From NCBI GenBank assembly GCA_030427865.1, contig JAUICK010000002.1, positions 62,001 through 126,000 on the forward strand: a stretch of DNA of 64,000 nucleotides, in the 5' to 3' direction. This DNA is from Bacteroidia bacterium (lineage in GTDB: Bacteria > Bacteroidota > Bacteroidia > Flavobacteriales > Flavobacteriaceae). Positions 33,009-41,819 of the stretch are shown here, piece after piece; the first letter of the stretch is position 1; each line of letters opens with the position of its first letter. The notes beneath the pieces are model-generated. The model had not been told where the DNA came from. It did not search any database and saw nothing but the letters and a program-made list of their open reading frames with translations. The position numbers and the translations under genes are program-made.

Positions 33009-33422
33009 GTGAAGCTTATTATTATAAACGGCCCCAACCTAAATTTGTTAGGTAAAAGAGAGCCAGAAATTTACGGTTCTAAAACTTTTGAAGATTATTT
33101 TAAAAAGCTTCAAGAAAAATTTAAAAACGTAGAATTGTCTTATTTTCAATCGAATATAGAAGGAGAAATTATAGATAAATTACATGAAGTTGGTTTTAAT
33201 TTTGATGGTATTATTTTAAATGCAGCTGCTTACACACATACTTCTGTGGGAATTGGAGATGCAGTAAAAGGAATTGAAACACCTGTTGTAGAGTTACATA
33301 TTTCTAATGTGCATGCTCGCGAAGAATTTAGACATCATAGTTACATTGCATCAGCAGCTAAAGGGGTAATTTTTGGTTTTGGTTTAAAAGGATACGAATT
33401 AGCAATTCAGAGTTTTTTATAA
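33009..33422 (+). CDS. aroQ: Type II 3-dehydroquinate dehydratase
   Basis: The 137-residue enzyme catalyses dehydration of 3-dehydroquinate to 3-dehydroshikimate in the shikimate pathway and normally forms a dodecamer. The family motifs are GPNLNLLGKREPEIYG (catalytic Tyr in the IYG segment), ILNAAAYTHTSVGI and ELHISNVHAREEFRHHS. Length is normal. The start is a GTG at 33009, chosen because the conserved strand KLIIINGPN follows at once; no ATG lies in a better place. Its end overlaps the convergent acetyltransferase gene by 6 bases. Confidence 0.95.
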   Translation: MKLIIINGPNLNLLGKREPEIYGSKTFEDYFKKLQEKFKNVELSYFQSNIEGEIIDKLHEVGFNFDGIILNAAAYTHTSVGIGDAVKGIETPVVELHISNVHAREEFRHHSYIASAAKGVIFGFGLKGYELAIQSFL

Positions 33423-33884
33423 CATCAGAATCATTTTAATATCAGAACGTTCATAATGAGAGTTTTCTTCTAAAGGAATTTCTTTAAACCCCATTTTTTT
33501 ATATAGGTTAATAGCAGCAACTAATTTTCTATGAGAATATAATGTAATACTTTTCCAGTCTTTAGATTTTGCAAATTCGATACAAAAATTCATCAATTGC
33601 AAACCAATACCTAACCCTTGATATTTTGGCGAAACCGCCATTTTACTTAATTCAAAAAAAGTTTTTTGATTAATTAATGAGACAACACCAACAATTTTAT
33701 TGTTGTATTTTGCAAAAAATATAAACCCACCAGAGTCTATAACATATTTTTTGGGGTTACTTAAAACCTTTTTATCATAGGGTTCTATATAAAAGTATTT
33801 TTCTAGCCATTCTACATTTAAATTGTAGAAAAAAACATCATATTTAGATTGATATTCAATAATCTTTACGTTGTTTTTAATCAT
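33417..33884 (-). CDS. GNAT-family N-acetyltransferase
   Basis: The 155-residue cytoplasmic acetyltransferase has the full GNAT fold. The acetyl-CoA loop is in the segment MAVSPKYQGLGIGLQLMNF, with Q-x-x-G-x-G, and the end LYSHRKLVAAINLYKKMGFKEIPL completes it. It belongs to the ribosomal-protein/small-molecule acetyltransferase type with unknown substrate. It is divergent from the polysaccharide locus and its end overlaps aroQ by 6 bases. Confidence 0.85.
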   Translation of the reverse strand: MIKNNVKIIEYQSKYDVFFYNLNVEWLEKYFYIEPYDKKVLSNPKKYVIDSGGFIFFAKYNNKIVGVVSLINQKTFFELSKMAVSPKYQGLGIGLQLMNFCIEFAKSKDWKSITLYSHRKLVAAINLYKKMGFKEIPLEENSHYERSDIKMILML

Positions 33885-33977
33885 AATAAATCTATTTCTT
33901 TAATAATCTAAAATTAGTAAGATTATTTTAAAGTTTTAATTTGTTTCTATTTTTAATGTATAACTTAAAGTTTTTAC

Positions 33978-33985
33978 TATTTTTG
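33978..33985 (+). promoter_or_regulatory. Candidate -7 element before the polysaccharide locus
   Basis: TATTTTTG matches TAnnTTTG exactly. The -33 region has no TTG at the expected spacing. If used, the transcript would have a leader of about 120 bases containing the small ORF at 34048. Confidence 0.4.
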
Positions 33986-34047
33986 TTTACGCTACTCCCC
34001 AATTTATTTTATAAATCTTTTTAAAATTATAATTTTAAAAAAAACTT

Positions 34048-34116
34048 ATGAAAACATATTTCGTAATTTTTAAAAATCATATAAATTACAAAAACAATTT
34101 AGTTGAGTTTTTATGA
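34048..34116 (+). CDS. Possible 22-residue leader ORF of the polysaccharide locus
   Basis: The frame starts with ATG at 34048-34050 and ends in TGA at 34114-34116. The stop overlaps the ATG of the first glycosyltransferase gene in the ATGA form that couples translation. The peptide is MKTYFVIFKNHINY followed by KNNLVEFL, with aromatic and Asn residues, and no known family. It could be a leader that couples or controls translation of the downstream gene, or a chance frame in AT-rich DNA. Confidence 0.35.
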   Translation: MKTYFVIFKNHINYKNNLVEFL

Positions 34117-35069
34117 AGAATATAAAAATTGATTTTGTTGATTTTTGGCCGCAGTTAGATAAAAAAAATAACTATTTTTTTAATATATTATCAACAAAAT
34201 ATAATGTTATTATAGATGAAATTAAACCAGATGTAATTTTTTTTTCAGTTTTTGGAGAAAATCATTTAAATTATGTTTGCAAAAAAATTTTTTTTACAGG
34301 TGAAAACGTAATTCCAAATTTAAATAGTTGCGACCTTGCTTTTTCTTTTGATTTTTTAAAGCATAAAAAACATTTTAGATTACCTTTATACTCTATATAT
34401 AAAGAATATTTTGATGCAAGAAAGATTGTAACAAACAAAGATAAAGATTACAAGAAAATTTGGGAAAAGAAAAAAAAATTTTGTTGTATGGTAGTTTCTA
34501 ACCCTAATGCAAAAGAACGAATTTCTTTTTTTAAAAAATTATCTAATTATTTACCCGTAGACTCTGGAGGAAGTGTTCTTAATAATGTTGGAGGAAGAGT
34601 TGCTGATAAATTAGAATTTATTAATAATTACAAATTCGTTATTTCATTTGAAAATGAAATAAGCGAAGGGTATACAACAGAAAAAATATTAGAACCAATA
34701 ATAAAAGATTGTATACCTATTTATTGGGGAAACAAGTTAATACATAAAGATTTTAATTCAGAACGGTTTTTAAATTACCATAAATTTAACACAGAAGAAG
34801 ATTTAATAAAAAAAATTTTAGAACTTAATTCTAATCCAGAATTAGCGATTGATATGATTAGTAAGCCAATTTTAAGCAATGATAGAGTTTCTTTTGAAAA
34901 AGAAAAAGAACAAGTTTTAGAAAGAATTTTATTTACTTTGAATAATACTAAAAAACCTATTGCAAAAACTTTGCCTGGTATAATTTATAAGTATAAAAAA
35001 AAATATTCTAACAAAAGATTATTTAAATACACAAAATATAACTTTTTAAATCTATTAAAAATAAAATAA
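34113..35069 (+). CDS. GT10-type glycosyltransferase (fucosyltransferase-like)
   Basis: The 318-residue protein shows the C-terminal acceptor/donor region of glycosyltransferase family 10, in segments FVISFENEISEGYTTEKILEP and CIPIYWGNKLIHKDFN. Family members transfer L-fucose, or a related deoxysugar, from GDP-fucose in alpha-1,3 or 1,4 linkage. The donor here is not certain, since other sugars are used in some bacteria. It is a soluble GT-B protein with no membrane helix. It opens the large plus-strand locus; the exporter permease gene follows 4 bases after it. Confidence 0.8.
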   Translation: MKNIKIDFVDFWPQLDKKNNYFFNILSTKYNVIIDEIKPDVIFFSVFGENHLNYVCKKIFFTGENVIPNLNSCDLAFSFDFLKHKKHFRLPLYSIYKEYFDARKIVTNKDKDYKKIWEKKKKFCCMVVSNPNAKERISFFKKLSNYLPVDSGGSVLNNVGGRVADKLEFINNYKFVISFENEISEGYTTEKILEPIIKDCIPIYWGNKLIHKDFNSERFLNYHKFNTEEDLIKKILELNSNPELAIDMISKPILSNDRVSFEKEKEQVLERILFTLNNTKKPIAKTLPGIIYKYKKKYSNKRLFKYTKYNFLNLLKIK

Positions 35070-35073
35070 TTTT

Positions 35074-35937
35074 ATGAAAAAAGACATTTGGCTTTTTGAG
35101 ATCTCGCCAAAAAAAAAATTAATAGATTTAAATTTAAAAGAAGTTTGGAGGTATAAAGATTTACTATTACTTTTTGTTAAAAGAGATGTAATAACCAAAT
35201 ATAAACAAACAGTCTTAGGGCCACTATGGTACATAATTCAACCATTATTTACCTCTATAATTTTTACATTAATTTTTAATAATATAGCGAATATACCTAC
35301 AAATAGTATTCCTCCTTTTTTATTTAACTTGGCAGGAATAACGGCTTGGAATTACTTCAAAGATTGTTTAACAGAAACTTCAGATACTTTCAAAAAAAAC
35401 GAATCAATTTTTGGAAAAGTATATTTTCCAAGAGTAATAATGCCAATTTCTGTAGTAGTTTCAAATTTATTGAAATTTAGCATTCAGATATTAATTTTCT
35501 TTTGTTTTTATATTTATTTTTTAATCTCTGGACTAAATGTAATTTTTAATATAAACATTATTTTTTTTCCAGTTCTTGTTATATCTATGGGGCTATTAGG
35601 TTTAGGTTTAGGTATGATTATTTCTTCAATGGTTACGAAATATAGAGACTTAACCTTTTTAATTGGGTTTGGTGTTCAGTTGTTAATGTATTTATCTGCA
35701 GTAGTTTACCCTGTAAGTGTTGCAATAGATAAAATGAAAAATTACCCAATAGCGGTTAATATAATAAAATACAATCCAATGACAACAGTAATAGAATCTT
35801 TTAGAAAAATTGTTTTTTTTGAAGGAGAAATACATTTTTTTGATGTTTTTTATATGATGAGTGTTTCATTAATTATTTTTTTTATTGGTTTAATCATCTT
35901 TAATAAAACAGAGAAAAACTTTATCGACACAATATAA
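35074..35937 (+). CDS. wzm: Polysaccharide ABC exporter permease (Wzm-type)
   Basis: The 287-residue protein is an ABC-2 type permease with six membrane helices. The N-terminal cytosolic segment LLLLFVKRDVITKYKQTVLGPLW is the hallmark of Wzm/RfbA. In the known pathway Wzm and Wzt pump a lipid-linked finished glycan across the inner membrane. Its stop is 2 bases before the ATP-binding subunit gene, so the two are made together. Confidence 0.92.
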   Translation: MKKDIWLFEISPKKKLIDLNLKEVWRYKDLLLLFVKRDVITKYKQTVLGPLWYIIQPLFTSIIFTLIFNNIANIPTNSIPPFLFNLAGITAWNYFKDCLTETSDTFKKNESIFGKVYFPRVIMPISVVVSNLLKFSIQILIFFCFYIYFLISGLNVIFNINIIFFPVLVISMGLLGLGLGMIISSMVTKYRDLTFLIGFGVQLLMYLSAVVYPVSVAIDKMKNYPIAVNIIKYNPMTTVIESFRKIVFFEGEIHFFDVFYMMSVSLIIFFIGLIIFNKTEKNFIDTI

Positions 35938-35939
35938 AA

Positions 35940-37226
35940 ATGGAAAACGAAGTAATTCTAAAAATAGAAAACCTTTCTAAGCAATATAGACTTGGAGTTA
36001 TTGGGACAGGTACAATTAGCCATGATTTTAATCGTTTCATAGCAAAAATTAGGGGTAAAGAGGATCCATTTTTAAAAATAGGAGAAAAAAATGTTAGAAA
36101 CACTAAAGGGAAGTCTGAATATGTTTGGGCTCTTAAAGATTTAAACCTTGAAGTTAAAAGAGGCGAAGTTCTTGGTATTATTGGTAAAAATGGAGCAGGT
36201 AAATCTACGCTACTTAAAATTTTATCTAAAGTTACAAGCCCAACAACGGGTATAATTAAGTCAAAAGGAAGGATAGCATCTTTATTAGAAGTAGGTACTG
36301 GTTTTCATCCAGAAATGACTGGTAGAGAAAATATTTTTTTAAACGGGGCAATCTTAGGGATGACCAAAAAAGAAATTCAATCTAAATTAGATGAAATTAT
36401 AAGTTTTTCTGGTTGTGAAAGGTATATTGATACGCCTGTAAAACGTTACTCTAGTGGAATGACTGTTCGTTTGGCTTTTGCAGTTGCTGCCCATTTAGAA
36501 CCAGACATTTTAATCGTTGATGAAGTTTTAGCAGTAGGAGATGTTGAATTTCAGAAAAAAGCAATAGGTAAAATGCAAGACATTTCTAAAGAAGAAGGAA
36601 GAACAGTTTTATTTGTAAGTCATAATCTATCATCAGTAAAAAGCTTATGTTCAAAATCTATTGTTTTAGAAAATGGTATGATTGTTAAATCAGGTTCAGT
36701 AGAAGATTGTATAGAGGAGTATACTAAAATCGCTAAAAAAAGTATTGGTGAAGAAATGAAATTTATAAACCATACAAAAGATATTGAGTTTTTATCAAAA
36801 AAGTTATTAGTTAAAAAAAAAGCTGTTTCAGAGAAAACTATTATGTTCTTAGGTGATGATATAGAAATAAATATAAGTTTTAAAACTTTAGAAGAAATAC
36901 TTAATTTATCGTTTGCTTTTGATGTTATTAATGTAAATGAAGAATTAGTTGCACACTTTACAAATGAAGATAGTGGTTTGTTATTTCCAAAAACAGAAAA
37001 AAATACTGAAGTTAATTTAAAAATAAAAACAGACCCCATATTATTTATTCCTGGTAATTACGCTTTAAACTTGTGGGTTGGAGTAAATAATAGAGAAGTA
37101 TTATTTGAAATTAAAAATTTATTATCCTTTAATTTAGAAAAAGGAAGCTTATCTAAGAGGTCTACAAAAATACCCAAACATTCTAAGATGTTTTTACCAT
37201 CTAAATGGTCAAGTAATATTTCTTAA
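35940..37226 (+). CDS. wzt: Polysaccharide ABC exporter ATP-binding subunit with C-terminal extension (Wzt-type)
   Basis: The 428-residue protein has an ATPase domain (about 5-255) with Walker A IGKNGAGKST (81-90), the Wzt-type signature KRYSSGMTVRLAFA and Walker B DILIVDEVLAVGD. Residues about 280-428 form a beta-rich C-terminal domain (segments KTIMFLGDDIEINISF and IPGNYALNLWVGVNN) typical of Wzt proteins that recognise the modified end of their glycan. In those systems a terminal cap on the glycan is needed for export, so this extension implies a specific chain-end signal. It couples ATP hydrolysis to export with the permease encoded just before. Confidence 0.93.
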   Translation: MENEVILKIENLSKQYRLGVIGTGTISHDFNRFIAKIRGKEDPFLKIGEKNVRNTKGKSEYVWALKDLNLEVKRGEVLGIIGKNGAGKSTLLKILSKVTSPTTGIIKSKGRIASLLEVGTGFHPEMTGRENIFLNGAILGMTKKEIQSKLDEIISFSGCERYIDTPVKRYSSGMTVRLAFAVAAHLEPDILIVDEVLAVGDVEFQKKAIGKMQDISKEEGRTVLFVSHNLSSVKSLCSKSIVLENGMIVKSGSVEDCIEEYTKIAKKSIGEEMKFINHTKDIEFLSKKLLVKKKAVSEKTIMFLGDDIEINISFKTLEEILNLSFAFDVINVNEELVAHFTNEDSGLLFPKTEKNTEVNLKIKTDPILFIPGNYALNLWVGVNNREVLFEIKNLLSFNLEKGSLSKRSTKIPKHSKMFLPSKWSSNIS

Positions 37227-37229
37227 ATC

Positions 37230-38111
37230 ATGAATAGAAAACCATTAGTTAGCGTTATAATTCCTACATATAATAGAGATACTTTTTTAGAAGATACAAT
37301 TCTAAGTGTTTCTAACCAAACATATAAAAATGTTGAAATTTTGGTTGTAGATGATGGTTCTAAATACAATTATGCAGAAAAAATATGTAGAAAATTTGAT
37401 AATTGTAATTATTTCTATAAAACTAATGGTGGCTTATCTTCTGCTCGAAATTATGGAATTAAAAAAGCAAAAGGAGATTATATCGCTTTTTTAGATGATG
37501 ATGATTTATGGAATGAAGCTAAGTTAGAAAAACAAGTAGAAATATTAAAGAATCATAAACAAGTAGATTTAGTTCACTCAACTGCTGAGGTTATAAAAGA
37601 AAATGGAACTAAAACTGGCAATATTATTGGTTGCCCAAGAAAAGAAGATTTAAATAGAACAGGTTATGTTTTTTGGAGAGCTTTAGGTAAATGGGGAGTA
37701 AAATCTCCTACACCTTTAGTAAGAAAATCTGTATTTAAAAAAGATTTAATGTTTGATGAAACTATAATGGTTGGTGAAGATGTAGATTTTTACTGCCGTT
37801 TTTTTTACAGGCATAAAATATTTCTAATTAATGAGCCTTTGGCTTATTATAGAGTTTACGATAGCGATGATAGATTATCTCTAAAAGATAAAGAATATAT
37901 TGGGCTTGAATATAAAGTTCTTTTAAATCTAAAAAAAATGGGGCTAAGAAATCCTTTAAAGTTATATCTAATATCTTACAAATTATTAAAGGCTTCATTA
38001 GATTTTATATTAAATACTAACAGCCTAAATAATAAATTTAAAATTGGCTACTTTAATCGTGTTTTTTTTCCACAAAAAAGTTTAAAAAAAATTTATACTC
38101 ACTATAATTAA
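37230..38111 (+). CDS. GT2-family glycosyltransferase
   Basis: The 293-residue GT-A enzyme starts with the family's first strands PLVSVIIPTYNRDTFLEDTI. The nucleotide-binding VVDDGS follows, and FLDDDDLW is the DxD metal site. The acceptor-side motif EDVDFYCRF comes later. It would transfer one sugar from a nucleotide sugar during repeat-unit assembly on the inner face of the cytoplasmic membrane. Donor and acceptor are unknown. It begins 3 bases after the exporter ATPase gene and is followed after 10 bases by a methyltransferase gene. Confidence 0.9.
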   Translation: MNRKPLVSVIIPTYNRDTFLEDTILSVSNQTYKNVEILVVDDGSKYNYAEKICRKFDNCNYFYKTNGGLSSARNYGIKKAKGDYIAFLDDDDLWNEAKLEKQVEILKNHKQVDLVHSTAEVIKENGTKTGNIIGCPRKEDLNRTGYVFWRALGKWGVKSPTPLVRKSVFKKDLMFDETIMVGEDVDFYCRFFYRHKIFLINEPLAYYRVYDSDDRLSLKDKEYIGLEYKVLLNLKKMGLRNPLKLYLISYKLLKASLDFILNTNSLNNKFKIGYFNRVFFPQKSLKKIYTHYN

Positions 38112-38121
38112 ATCAAAAAAA

Positions 38122-38853
38122 ATGAAGCTGAACTACAAATCGCAATACAAGCAAGATTATTTTTTAGACAGAATAGTATTTAATAAAAAAAGTAATGGTT
38201 TTTTTGTAGATATAGGTGCTCATGATGGTGTAACTTATAGTAATTCTTACTTTTTTGAAAAAAACAGAAACTGGAGAGGGGTATGTATAGAACCCAATCC
38301 AAATGTTTATAAAAAATTAGAAAAGAATAGAAGTTCGGTTAATTATAATGTATGTATTGGAGATAAAAATGCAATTGTAGAGTTTACCCAAGTAGAAGGT
38401 TATTCTGAAATGTTAAGTGGCGTAACTAAAGAATATCACCAGAATCACCTAAAAAGATTAAATACAGAAATTAGTGAATCTGGAGGTTCTATAAACATTA
38501 TTAAGTCAAAAATGATAAGATTTGACAATATAAAAGATATAAAAAATAAAAAAATAGATTTTATTTCTATTGATACTGAAGGTAATGAATTAAATATTAT
38601 TAAAGCTATAGATTTTAATGAAGTAGATATAACTTGTATTGTAGTAGAAAATAACTACAAAAATAACGAGATTGAGAATATCTTATTAAATTATAATTTT
38701 AAATTATTTACAAAGTTAACTACAGACGATGTTTTTCTGAATAAAAACTACTTAACAATTCGTATTAAGTATAAACTTTTAATATGGAAACTTAAAAATA
38801 ATATTAAAATTCTTATTCAAGTAATTAAAAATAAGTTTTTCTTAAATAGATGA
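38122..38853 (+). CDS. FkbM-family methyltransferase
   Basis: The 243-residue protein has an SAM-binding Rossmann core: FFVDIGAHDGVTYSNSYF with motif I, then WRGVCIEPNPNVYKKL and the family's IDFISIDTEGNELNI. FkbM-type enzymes O-methylate sugars; in a glycan locus the acceptor may be a hydroxyl of a sugar in the chain. It lies next to a second FkbM-type gene with little similarity outside the SAM core. The C-terminal 60 residues are basic and of unknown fold. A terminal methyl group is one known export signal for Wzt-type exporters, which fits the neighbourhood. Confidence 0.85.
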   Translation: MKLNYKSQYKQDYFLDRIVFNKKSNGFFVDIGAHDGVTYSNSYFFEKNRNWRGVCIEPNPNVYKKLEKNRSSVNYNVCIGDKNAIVEFTQVEGYSEMLSGVTKEYHQNHLKRLNTEISESGGSINIIKSKMIRFDNIKDIKNKKIDFISIDTEGNELNIIKAIDFNEVDITCIVVENNYKNNEIENILLNYNFKLFTKLTTDDVFLNKNYLTIRIKYKLLIWKLKNNIKILIQVIKNKFFLNR

Positions 38854-38856
38854 TAA

Positions 38857-39732
38857 ATGAAGAAAATATTTAAAAACTTAGAACCCTTTACAATAAATGA
38901 GAAATTAAAAATTATTAGTTTTAAAATATTAAAGAAGTTTATAAGAATAAGATCTACCAATTTAATTAGAAAATACAGTTTTATTACCAAGCTTATTAAT
39001 AATAATATCGATTATAATTTTAAAGAAAATTATCTCTCTTTTAATTATCTAATAAATAACAAGAATTTTAAATTTAAACTATTAAAGGTATCTTCAGATA
39101 TAGACGTTTTCGACCAAATTATTCTTGAAGAAGAATATAAAGCAATCATAAGAATTTGCAGCGATAATAATATAGTATTAAACAATGTAATTGACGCAGG
39201 CGCTAATATAGGATTAGTAACATTATATTTAAAAGCTTTTTTTCCTTTAGCAAATATTATTTCATTAGAGCCATCAAATGATACCTTTTTAAGGTTAAAG
39301 AATAATATAGAACAAAATAATTTAAAAAATATTTTTATGCTAAATGAAGGAGTTTGGAGTACTTCTACCATGTTATATGGAGATTTTTCTTTTGGAGATG
39401 GAAGAGATTGGGCTTTTAGTTTAAGAGAAAATAAAAACAGCAAAAAAAATACGATTCCCGTAAACTCAATTAAAGATCTAATGCTAAAAAATAATTATAA
39501 AACTATAGATTTTATTAAAATTGATATTGAAGGAGGAGAACAAGAACTTTTTAAAGAATCATCTGATATTTCTTGGTTAAAAATGGTTAAACTAATAGCA
39601 ATTGAAATTCATGATGAATTAGGTATTCGAAACTCAATAGAAAATAAAATTAAACAGCAAAATTTTAGTATCACTCATTCAGGAGAACTCACTATTGGAC
39701 TAAATTTAAGCCCATCTAATAAAGTAATATAA
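38857..39732 (+). CDS. Second FkbM-family methyltransferase
   Basis: The 291-residue protein has the SAM-binding core after about 100 residues: NVIDAGANIGLVTLYLKAF (motif I), NIISLEPSNDTFLRL and later the DFIKIDIEGGEQEL segment. The first 95 residues are a basic, helical extension. The acceptor is unknown. It starts 3 bases after the first FkbM-type gene. A 126-base gap then separates it from the next gene, the largest gap in the locus. Confidence 0.85.
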   Translation: MKKIFKNLEPFTINEKLKIISFKILKKFIRIRSTNLIRKYSFITKLINNNIDYNFKENYLSFNYLINNKNFKFKLLKVSSDIDVFDQIILEEEYKAIIRICSDNNIVLNNVIDAGANIGLVTLYLKAFFPLANIISLEPSNDTFLRLKNNIEQNNLKNIFMLNEGVWSTSTMLYGDFSFGDGRDWAFSLRENKNSKKNTIPVNSIKDLMLKNNYKTIDFIKIDIEGGEQELFKESSDISWLKMVKLIAIEIHDELGIRNSIENKIKQQNFSITHSGELTIGLNLSPSNKVI

Positions 39733-39858
39733 TCATTTTCAAAGAGGAAATTTTATAAAATTTTAATATCAAAAATTGATTTTATACATTTATTAAACTT
39801 TATTTAACAGTAAAAAAATGAAAAAATCAATTAAATAATACTTTTATTGTTAGTACAC

Positions 39859-40800
39859 ATGAAGAATAATTATAAAATTTCAGTTATAATTCCAACTTAC
39901 AATAGAAGAGAATATATAGAAGAAACTTTAAACTCTCTAAAAAATCAAACATATAGGAATTGGGAATGTATTGTAGTTGATGATAATTCTAATGAAAAAA
40001 CATTAAAAATCATAAAAAAATGTTTTGGTATCGACAACAGGTTTAAGCTAATTATTAAGTCAAAAAAACTTAAAAAAGGACCTAACATTTCTAAAAACAT
40101 TGGTTTAGAAAAAGCAAAAGGAGATTTTATACAATTTTTAGATTCTGATGATATTTTAGCTCCAAATAAATTTGAAGAACAAATTAAAATTATAGAGAAT
40201 AAAGAAGATAAATTCGATTCAGTTTTAACATGTAAGTGGAAAAAATTTAAAAGTAGTAAGGAGAAAAAAGAATTTCCTAATTCTGGAGATTTTAAATCTT
40301 TTAAAAACCCTTTAAAATATTTTAAATATATAGGAAACCATGGAGGTTTTTACCCTCCGCATGTATTTTTAACACCAAAAAAATTAATTGAAAAATCTGG
40401 ATATTTCAATAAAAATATCATTATGAATGATGATGGTGAGTTTTTTAGCAGGGTTTTGTTTCATTGTAATTCGTTACTTTTTACAGATAAAACCTATGTT
40501 TTGTATAGAGAGCATTCTCAAGAAAATGTTAGTAGTTTAAATTCTTTTTCAAAAGCAATAGATTTAATTTATAGTTGGAAAATAATTGAAGCCAATTATA
40601 ATGCTAAGTTTGGAAAAAACAGTTCAAATTATATAGAAAAAAAGAAAGAAGCAGTGTTTAATTCTATTAGAAGATTCAATTTAAAATTAATATTTAAAGA
40701 ATTCTTTTTTTTTAGAAAACAAATTTATTTATTTATCTTAAATTACCCTTCAAGGTTTTATAGAAAACTAAAATTGAAGCTGAAACTAAAATTTCAATGA
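39859..40800 (+). CDS. GT2-family glycosyltransferase
   Basis: This is a 313-residue GT-A enzyme. The start YKISVIIPTYNRREYIEETL, the nucleotide-binding CIVVDDNS and the DxD-type FLDSDDILAP are all visible, and NDDGEFFSRV serves as the acceptor-side motif. A TTG at 39847 would add four residues, but the ATG at 39859 is followed directly by the conserved strand and is preferred. The substrate is unknown. Its stop overlaps the start of the next gene in the ATGA form. Confidence 0.88.
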   Translation: MKNNYKISVIIPTYNRREYIEETLNSLKNQTYRNWECIVVDDNSNEKTLKIIKKCFGIDNRFKLIIKSKKLKKGPNISKNIGLEKAKGDFIQFLDSDDILAPNKFEEQIKIIENKEDKFDSVLTCKWKKFKSSKEKKEFPNSGDFKSFKNPLKYFKYIGNHGGFYPPHVFLTPKKLIEKSGYFNKNIIMNDDGEFFSRVLFHCNSLLFTDKTYVLYREHSQENVSSLNSFSKAIDLIYSWKIIEANYNAKFGKNSSNYIEKKKEAVFNSIRRFNLKLIFKEFFFFRKQIYLFILNYPSRFYRKLKLKLKLKFQ

Positions 40801-41819
40801 GATCAGGAAATAACCCGCAAAGGCATAAAAAAATAACAGATAGAAACTACTCTCATCGAGTAATAATACCTGTTTATATACCAGAAATTAAAGGTTATTA
40901 TATAGATAGTTTCAAAATTTTTAAACTTTGTTTTCAATCAATTAATAAAACTATAAATTTTCAAACAGCAATAACCATAGTTAATAATGGATGCTGTAAA
41001 GAAGTAGTAAATTACTTAAATGAGTTGTATAAAAATAATTTAGTTGATGAATTGATTAACACTCAAAAAGTAGGAAAATTAAACGCTATTCTTAAAGGAG
41101 TAAGATCATCAAAAGAACCTTATCTAACCATTACAGATGCAGATGTCTTATTTAAAAATAACTGGGTAAAAGAAACCATGCACATTTTTAATACTTTTAA
41201 TAAAGCTGCTGTTGTAGGTATTGTACCTCAATTTAAATTATATGAAAGTCTGTCTCACAATGTAATTTTCGATAATTTTTTCAATAAAAATTTAAAATAC
41301 ACTAAAGTAAAAGATGTTAAGGGGTTAAAGTTATTTTACAAAAGTATAGGTTGGAATGATGATTATAATCAAGATTATTTAAACTACAATTTAAGTTTAA
41401 CAAAAAACAATACAATAGCATTAATAGGTTCAGGTCATTTTGTTGCAACTTACAAAAGAAATCTTTTTGATAATAATTTACCGTTTTCTAACTATTTGCT
41501 TGGAGGTACAAGTGAAACTATTTATTTAGACCTTCCTCCGTCAAAAAAAAATCTATGGAAATTTACCACTGATGGTAATTATGCTTTCCATATGGGAAAT
41601 ACGTTACAAGACTGGATGGTAAATTTTGAAAAGAAAATAGATATACAGAATAATGTAGCTTTAAATTTTCCTCAAATTAGCAATACTCTTAGAAAAAATA
41701 AACCAATATCATATTTTATAAAACAAAGATTTTTTTCAAGGTTATTTGCTGTAAAATGGTTCAAAAAAATGTTTTACAGAGCTAAAGGTTTATCAAATAA
41801 CATAGCTAAGAACTACTAA
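40797..41819 (+). CDS. GT2-like glycosyltransferase
   Basis: The 340-residue protein has a GT-A type core with RVIIPVYIPEIKGYYIDSF, a long region and the DxD-like element LTITDADVLFKNNW. Galactosyltransferase-like proteins with this design are known in other loci, but this one is only placed in the GT2 superfamily. An N-terminal extension of about 20 basic residues precedes the core. It overlaps the previous gene by 4 bases (ATGA) and the next gene begins right after its stop codon, so the three form a tight unit. Confidence 0.8.
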   Translation: MRSGNNPQRHKKITDRNYSHRVIIPVYIPEIKGYYIDSFKIFKLCFQSINKTINFQTAITIVNNGCCKEVVNYLNELYKNNLVDELINTQKVGKLNAILKGVRSSKEPYLTITDADVLFKNNWVKETMHIFNTFNKAAVVGIVPQFKLYESLSHNVIFDNFFNKNLKYTKVKDVKGLKLFYKSIGWNDDYNQDYLNYNLSLTKNNTIALIGSGHFVATYKRNLFDNNLPFSNYLLGGTSETIYLDLPPSKKNLWKFTTDGNYAFHMGNTLQDWMVNFEKKIDIQNNVALNFPQISNTLRKNKPISYFIKQRFFSRLFAVKWFKKMFYRAKGLSNNIAKNY

